Assembly (NCBI RefSeq): GCF_008298035.1
Contig: NZ_CP042910.1
Coordinates: 5,223,001-5,287,000 of the forward strand
Length of the DNA stretch: 64,000 bases
Source of the DNA: Gimesia maris
GTDB lineage: Bacteria > Planctomycetota > Planctomycetia > Planctomycetales > Planctomycetaceae
Direction of reading: 5' to 3'
Positions within the stretch are counted from its first letter, which is position 1; each line of letters begins with the position of its first letter. The notes under the pieces were generated by a model. The model was not told the DNA's origin and did no database searches. It worked only from the letters and a program-made list of their open reading frames with translations. Position numbers and translations under genes: made by a program. Below are positions 59,180 to 64,000 of the stretch, piece by piece.

Positions 59180-59195
59180 ATGCATAACCTGTGCC
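59180..59195 (-). promoter_or_regulatory. candidate sigma-54 promoter of hsp20
   Basis: On the minus strand TGGCACAGGTTATGCA fits TGGCACR-N4-TTGCW with one mismatch and exact GG/GC spacing. A transcript would start near 59169 and have a leader of about 78 bases. In E. coli the small heat shock gene ibpB also has a sigma-54 promoter. Nothing else was recognised in the gap 59092-59443 apart from the glnA terminator. Confidence 0.55.
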
Positions 59196-59371
59196 ATTTT
59201 AGACATTGAACACATAATTTTCTCACATATCGTTTAATAACAACCACTTAAGAATCACTATAATTCTGCACCCCAGGGATCCACTGAGTCCAACCGTACA
59301 CAAAACATGCCCTTTTGGCAGCAATCACACACCCTGCAAGGCTGCCATTTAGGCACCATGGCTATCAAAGC

Positions 59372-59409
59372 AAAAAAACTCGCAGTAAATCAGGCGACTT
59401 ACTGCGAGT
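59372..59409 (-). terminator. intrinsic terminator of glnA
   Basis: ACTCGCAGTAA (59378-59388) and TTACTGCGAGT (59399-59409) form a perfect 11-bp stem. On the minus strand seven T follow. It lies 35 bases beyond the glnA stop. Confidence 0.93.
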
Positions 59410-59443
59410 CAAATTATTCCTTCAGACTACAATTGCACTCAGA

Positions 59444-60856
59444 TCAGGCATTGTAGTAGAGATCGAACTCATAAGGATGAGGGCGTAATCGAATAGGATC
59501 CAACTCTTCAGTCCGTTTGAACTTGATGAATGCCTTAATCAGGTCTTCACTGAAGACATCGCCAGCGGTCAGGAAGGCGCTATCTTCTTCCAGAGCGACT
59601 AACGCTTCATCCAGAGATTTGGGAGCCACATTCGTCTCAGCCAGTTCTTCGGGTGTCATATCATAGATATCACGATCCAGTGGTTCACCGGGATCAATCT
59701 TATTCTGCACACCGTCAATCATGGCCATCATCAACGCGGTAAAGCTCAAATAGCCATTGGCTGTTGGGTCCGGACAACGAAACTCAACGCGTTTCGCTTT
59801 AGGACTTCCGGAGTACATGGGAATACGGCAGGAAGCAGAACGGTTACGTTGACTCATCGCCAGCGTCACAGGAGCTTCGAAGCCAGGTACCAGACGATGG
59901 AAGCTGTTGGCAGTCGGGTTGGAAAGAGCAATCAGGGCTCGGCCGTGCTTCAGAATTCCACCAATCGCATGCAGAGCCAGTTCACTCAGCCCGGCATAGC
60001 CATCACCGGCCATCAGCGTATTGCCATCTTTCCACAATGAGATATGCGTATGCATGCCGGAACCATTATCATCAAAAACAGGTTTAGGCATGAACGTAAC
60101 AGTTTTCCCATTACGCTTGGCAACATTCTTGATGATGTACTTGTACCACATGAACTGGTCAGCCATCTGCAGCAGTGGTGAAAATTCCATATCAATTTCA
60201 CACTGGCCTGCAGTAGCAACTTCATGATGATGAGCTTCGACTACGATGCCCACTTTCTGAAGCTCATCGACCATTTCAGCACGCAAATCACCATAGGTGT
60301 CAGTCGGAGCAACGGGAAAGTATCCGCCTTTATAACCAACTTTATGTCCCAGGTTCCCCTCTTCAGAACGGCCTGTATTCCAGGCGGCTTCAGAAGAATC
60401 GATTTCGTACATGGCGCCTCTCTGGTTGGAGAGATAACGCACATCATCAAAAATAAAGAATTCCGGTTCTGGTCCAATAAAGCAGGAATCGGCAATCCCC
60501 GTCTGCTGCAGATAGGCCAGACCTTTTTTAGCGACATTTCGCGGGTCTTTATTGTAATCCTCTTTGGTAATCGGATCGACGATATCAGCCAGCACACTCA
60601 CAGTAGGTGACTTGAAAAACGGATCGAGTTTTACAGACGCCGGATCAGGCACAGCCAGCATGTCTGAGCTGTCAATTGTCTGCCAACCGCGAATCGAAGA
60701 TCCGTCAAAACCGACACCATCTTCGAAAGTACCTTCATCCCAGGTACTGATGGGGTAAGAACAGTGCTGCCAGGTTCCAAAGATGTCGGTGAACTTCAAG
60801 TCGACCATCTTGGCGCCGTTTTTTTCTGCAAAAGCAAAAAAGTCTTTGGGAGTCAT
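59444..60856 (-). CDS. glnA: glutamine synthetase, type I
   Basis: 470 residues, the GSI size. [17 protein letters not shown] and [18 protein letters not shown] open the beta-grasp domain. The catalytic domain shows [51 protein letters not shown] and [42 protein letters not shown]. The adenylylation Tyr is conserved ([10 protein letters not shown], Tyr398), so regulation by GlnE is possible. It makes glutamine from glutamate and ammonia. GAGGAG lies upstream of the ATG. Confidence 0.97.
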   Translation of the reverse strand: MTPKDFFAFAEKNGAKMVDLKFTDIFGTWQHCSYPISTWDEGTFEDGVGFDGSSIRGWQTIDSSDMLAVPDPASVKLDPFFKSPTVSVLADIVDPITKEDYNKDPRNVAKKGLAYLQQTGIADSCFIGPEPEFFIFDDVRYLSNQRGAMYEIDSSEAAWNTGRSEEGNLGHKVGYKGGYFPVAPTDTYGDLRAEMVDELQKVGIVVEAHHHEVATAGQCEIDMEFSPLLQMADQFMWYKYIIKNVAKRNGKTVTFMPKPVFDDNGSGMHTHISLWKDGNTLMAGDGYAGLSELALHAIGGILKHGRALIALSNPTANSFHRLVPGFEAPVTLAMSQRNRSASCRIPMYSGSPKAKRVEFRCPDPTANGYLSFTALMMAMIDGVQNKIDPGEPLDRDIYDMTPEELAETNVAPKSLDEALVALEEDSAFLTAGDVFSEDLIKAFIKFKRTEELDPIRLRPHPYEFDLYYNA

Positions 60857-61519
60857 CGCAATTTGCTCCTCTATAAATTCTGAATAAACCAGCAGGTGTA
60901 GAGGTCCGCCATACTCTGTCCTGCGTAGAACCGATCATTTCCAAAATAAGTTCAAGCAAAGACCGCAGTTGGTAAAGAAAATCACCAGTCTACGTGTAAG
61001 CAATTCAGTTAAAACCAAAACGATTCAGATATTGGAACGCTTTTCTCTTTACTCGTTTTTGCCATGAGTGCCACACCAGATAACCTGTTTCAGGCTGCGG
61101 GAGTAACAATCACATTTTCCGGGTTACCTATATTCATCATGATTAGAAGTAGATCGGCTGGGAAAACAGCGATTGCAGGAATTCGCAACCATACCGAAAC
61201 CCTCAGGCACAAAACACACCCACACTCGAATTGGACGGAATCTTTCGGGCGATGTGCTCTGCTAGTTTGAAAATCACCATAACGTATCAAGCGGTAGAAA
61301 TCTACTGTCAGACGTAAGTTCTCTGTCAAATCGGGTCCTCAGATATTCGACCTGACATGAGTGGCGGCATACAACTTTGCGGTTTCTGAGGATCAGCAAA
61401 AACAGTGAAACAGGAGCGTTCTGCTGATGTGATCAGCTTCGATATTTAAACGATATTAATAAACAAACTCAATGAGTTAATCTGTGAACAGGGGTCCCTG
61501 ACAAGGCGCAACCCGGAAC
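60857..61519. other. long intergenic region upstream of glnA
   Basis: 663 bases with genes on the minus strand at both ends. A small hairpin GCTGAT/ATCAGC at about 61424-61438 is the only structure I noticed. No sigma-54 site was found for glnA despite a search for GG-N10-GC. No RNA gene was recognised. Confidence 0.5.
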
Positions 61520-62236
61520 TCAGATATTCACAAGAGCCTTCATTTCGCGAACTGCCTGTTCCATCCCTACCAGTACGGCACGGGAAATAATACTGTGGCC
61601 AATATTCAGTTCGCTCACATGGGGAATTAACGCCACGGGTGTCACATTTCGATACGTAAGACCATGTCCCATGTGTAACTTCATTCCCTGCTCAATCGTG
61701 AATGCAGAAGCTTTTTCCAGGATACTTAACTCCTGTTCCTGTTCTCCTGCAGAAGAGGCATCCGCATAGCGTCCGGTATGCAATTCAACCGCATGGACTC
61801 CCGCTTTTTTCGAAGCTTCAATCTGCGCCGGATCAGGGTCGATAAACAGACTGACTTCAATCCCCGCCTGCTGCAGCCGATGGACACACTGACTTACACG
61901 TTCTGCATTTGCGATCACATTCAGCCCCCCTTCCGTTGTCAGCTCTTCTCTTTTTTCGGGAACAAGAGAGACCTGATCGGGTCGGACATCCAGGGCAATC
62001 TGAGTCATTTCTTCCTCGGCTGCCATTTCCAGATTCAGCTTAACCTGAACGGTCTTTTTCATCGTGTAGAGATCATGATCCTGAATATGACGACGATCCT
62101 CTCTCAAGTGCAAAGTGATTCCGTCTGCCCCTCCCAGTTCAGCCAGAACGGCTGCCCATACCGGGTCTGGCTCATAAGTTAAACGGGCCTGACGCACTGT
62201 CGCAACATGATCAATATTTACACCCAGAGCCGGCAT
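61520..62236 (-). CDS. pdxJ: pyridoxine 5'-phosphate synthase
   Basis: 238 residues. [26 protein letters not shown] is the N-terminal phosphate and His site; [56 protein letters not shown] and [31 protein letters not shown] follow in the correct order, and [11 protein letters not shown] and [23 protein letters not shown] end the barrel. It makes pyridoxine phosphate from aminoacetone phosphate and deoxyxylulose phosphate. No partner gene (pdxA) is nearby. Confidence 0.97.
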   Translation of the reverse strand: MPALGVNIDHVATVRQARLTYEPDPVWAAVLAELGGADGITLHLREDRRHIQDHDLYTMKKTVQVKLNLEMAAEEEMTQIALDVRPDQVSLVPEKREELTTEGGLNVIANAERVSQCVHRLQQAGIEVSLFIDPDPAQIEASKKAGVHAVELHTGRYADASSAGEQEQELSILEKASAFTIEQGMKLHMGHGLTYRNVTPVALIPHVSELNIGHSIISRAVLVGMEQAVREMKALVNI

Positions 62237-62520
62237 GATTCACATTCTTTCTAAGGGATCTCTGATAGCTGTTCTGACAGCTTGAACTGAAAAGGGTTCG
62301 TAGTAATCGCCTGATTAATAACTGCATCTTATTGATTTATCACAGATTATCCAGAAAAGGAGTTCGGTATTTTGTGACAAAGGGATCATTCATCTCAAAA
62401 AATCAGTTTTTTTGTCGCATTTCTCTTTGAGCCGTCGAATACCTGGTAATTCAATCATTTCGCTTTTTGTTTGTTCAACTCTCTATGGGTAATTCCAGTT
62501 AAATAAACAGAAGCAGGCAA

Positions 62521-62589
62521 CCCCGGGGGTATTCTGGTCGATGGGAGAACTGTTGTAATGCAGACGCTCATCGGCCAGAACCCTTGGGG
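62521..62589. other. long near-perfect hairpin between plsC and pdxJ
   Basis: The segment 62532-62545 (TTCTGGTCGATGGG) pairs with 62567-62580 (CTCATCGGCCAGAA) as 14 continuous pairs with two G-U, extended outward by GGG/CCC and CCCC/GGGG after a 2-base bulge. The total is about 23 pairs with a 21-base loop. No T-run follows in either direction. It stands in a 428-bp gap (62237-62664) that otherwise shows nothing. Confidence 0.5.
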
Positions 62590-62664
62590 GTGCGTTGGGT
62601 GAGACAGGCACTCCCAATCGTGAGCGACTCAAAAGCGATTAGCATGAATCGACAGCCGCCTGCT

Positions 62665-63474
62665 TCAGTTTGCGGTATGATACCGGTCTGAGGGGATGGG
62701 GATTACTGCAGTCTGAGAGTCAGGTCGTGGGCTGCCAAGATATTCGGTCTCTCCCAACTCAGCCAGTTTCCACATCATTAGAGTGGTGACTTCCTCCAGA
62801 ACTTCACGCGTCAGACGCTTTGCATGGTAATCGGAAAGATCAATGGGTTCCCCAAAAACCAGCGAGGTATCAGCCCGTGAATAAAACGGTTCGATCATAT
62901 TCTCGCCACGAGGGGAACTATTGATATAGACCGGATACACGGGAGCCTTTGAGCGCAGAGCCAGAAACGCGATTCCGGAATTGGCATGAGCAATCGGACG
63001 ACCTTCCTGAATCCCGCCTTCCGGAAACACCCCGATCAATCCCCCTTCTTTTAAACGCCTGAGAGCTTCCCGTACAGGCACGACATCCTGACCATTCCGG
63101 TCCACTGGAATGGAATGCATGGCGCGTGAAATCCATCCAACCAGACCAGGCAGCTCATAATACTCCCTGGCCATTAAAAAACTGATACAGCGCATCTTTT
63201 TCTGCGGATTTCCCAGATGAGAATTATACCAGAGGATGATTGGGTCTGTTGGGCTACGATGATTGGCAATCACGATGCCAGCGGAATCGCCCGGAAAGGG
63301 ACAACGACGATTCCGACGGACGTGCCACAGCCCAGGTGCATAGACCCGCGTAATCGCAAATAAGATCCAGGCACGCCAGCCATCCGGAAGACGAACGGCC
63401 TGGTAGATCAGCAAAGCTGAAATAAGCAGCAGATAAGACAGCAGTGTCAGGATGGCGGCAGCTTCAGAGTTCAT
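62665..63474 (-). CDS. plsC: 1-acylglycerol-3-phosphate acyltransferase-like protein
   Basis: 269 residues with a membrane segment at the N-terminus (about 8-26). Catalytic motif N-H-R-S-P-T-D (71-77), where H72 and D77 are the acyltransferase pair; GLVGWISRAMHSIPVDR is motif II, and GVFPEGGIQEGRP (about 148-160) is motif III; APVYPVYIN follows. It acylates lysophosphatidate or a related acceptor at the inner membrane. The spacing and motif order fit plsC, but other acyltransferases of the family cannot be excluded. Confidence 0.88.
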   Translation of the reverse strand: MNSEAAAILTLLSYLLLISALLIYQAVRLPDGWRAWILFAITRVYAPGLWHVRRNRRCPFPGDSAGIVIANHRSPTDPIILWYNSHLGNPQKKMRCISFLMAREYYELPGLVGWISRAMHSIPVDRNGQDVVPVREALRRLKEGGLIGVFPEGGIQEGRPIAHANSGIAFLALRSKAPVYPVYINSSPRGENMIEPFYSRADTSLVFGEPIDLSDYHAKRLTREVLEEVTTLMMWKLAELGETEYLGSPRPDSQTAVIPIPSDRYHTAN

Positions 63475-63597
63475 TTTGAATCAGACAAATAAATTGTCAT
63501 ATACGAACGATACAGGCCAGATCTCCTCTAAGAGAAAGCATTATAATCCGATTGAAAAAAACAAGGCAACCTTATTTCTTTTCTGCCAGCGCATTCG

Positions 63598-64000
63598 TTA
63601 CCCCGGTTCAATGGAAGCGACAATTCTGTTCGTGATCAGGGATAGAAATCGTCCATGAGGTTCCTGTGGCTCCGTCGTCAGAATCACCGCGGATGCATCC
63701 AGTTCCGGATCGACCCAGAAAACGGTCCCGGTCGCTCCCCCATGGCCAAAAGCAGACCGGGAAAGCAAATCACCATAATAATCGCTGTTGGAGGCGGATA
63801 CGATCTGCCAGCCCAGTCCCCAGCCTTTCCCCTGCCTGGCAGCAACAGATAATCCGGCGATCGATGGTAACTGATCACGTATTGCTTCTCGGATTGTATG
63901 AGGTGAAAGGATCTGCTGATCCTGAAATCGGCCTCCCGCTCTCAGCATTCCGGCAAACTTACTCAGATCCGCAGGAGTCGTCAGCAGACCTCCCCACGGT
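63598..64000 (-). CDS. beta-lactamase-family serine hydrolase (C-terminal part)
   Basis: The gene enters from beyond the window; the C-terminal 134 residues are present, from PWGGLLTTPADLSKFAGML to the end. TPADLSKFAGMLRAGGRF is the typical helix after the second motif, and SAFGHGGATGTVFWVDPELDASAVILT carries the HGG/KTG-like third motif and the strand before it. Members are serine esterases, DD-peptidases or beta-lactamase-like proteins with a Ser-x-x-Lys active site, which here lies outside the window. Subcellular location cannot be judged. Confidence 0.85.
   Translation of the reverse strand, partial: PWGGLLTTPADLSKFAGMLRAGGRFQDQQILSPHTIREAIRDQLPSIAGLSVAARQGKGWGLGWQIVSASNSDYYGDLLSRSAFGHGGATGTVFWVDPELDASAVILTTEPQEPHGRFLSLITNRIVASIEPG

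Overview
The window looks like a chromosomal segment of a marine planctomycete, most like Gimesia (formerly Planctomyces maris). This is inferred from content, not from a database match. The signs are formylglycine-type sulfatases, a DUF1559 pseudopilin with an H-x9-DG tail next to a small lipoprotein, Gfo/Idh/MocA oxidoreductases (one with a Tat signal), two secreted PQQ-type propellers, an HU protein with a Pro/Ala tail, and moderate GC content. Nearly all of it is coding, in short operons on both strands. I saw no rRNA, tRNA, CRISPR array, transposase or phage gene.

Layout. 0-7.3 kb: a large lipoprotein of unknown function, endonuclease IV, two sulfatases and a methyltransferase. 7.4-10.7 kb: a family-2 glycosyltransferase divergent from a GT-C-like membrane protein. 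10.7-15.1 kb: a minus-strand run of ABC-2 permease, an ABC exporter whose ATPase motifs have decayed, a stand-alone ppGpp-hydrolase-like HD protein and a DUF3124 protein. 15.4-16.1 kb: csrA and acylphosphatase. 16.7-22.0 kb: two Gfo/Idh/MocA proteins, an RNase Z-like hydrolase, and the DUF1559 pseudopilin plus lipoprotein. 22.3-27.1 kb: dinB, a sulfatase remnant, and a NatA/NatB-CPBP ABC system. 27.5-33.5 kb: a PQQ propeller, a hypothetical protein, an FAD oxidoreductase/MnmM-type pair, DUF2007 and an M19 dipeptidase. 33.6-38.1 kb: a Gly/Ser/Arg-rich secreted protein, a Pro/Ala lipoprotein, folD and pgpA. 38.4-45.9 kb: sulfite reductase, leuA, a GT-C-like protein, mobA and a YkgJ protein. 46.5-50.7 kb: HU, a tiny lipoprotein, pyrD and trpS. 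50.7-57.0 kb: a large propeller, a sulfatase, a GH114-like protein and APS reductase. 57.2-64.0 kb: a HAD hydrolase, hsp20, glnA, pdxJ, plsC and a partial serine hydrolase.

How the genes connect. Three complete sulfatases release sulfate, and APS reductase plus sulfite reductase make up the reductive part of sulfate assimilation, though they are encoded 16 kb apart. The FAD oxidoreductase and MnmM-type methyltransferase pair fits the last two steps of mnm5U34 tRNA modification. Most of the rest is core metabolism and envelope biogenesis.

Most interesting points: (i) sigma-54 -24/-12 matches upstream of the DUF1559 pseudopilin, of hsp20, and (a perfect one) in front of a gene-free stretch with two perfect hairpins at 42.7-42.85 kb; (ii) an ABC exporter that has lost every visible nucleotide-handling motif; (iii) a propeller protein with a methyltransferase-like insertion and a malectin-like tail; (iv) the split MnmC-like gene pair; (v) a sulfatase reduced to a C-terminal fragment.
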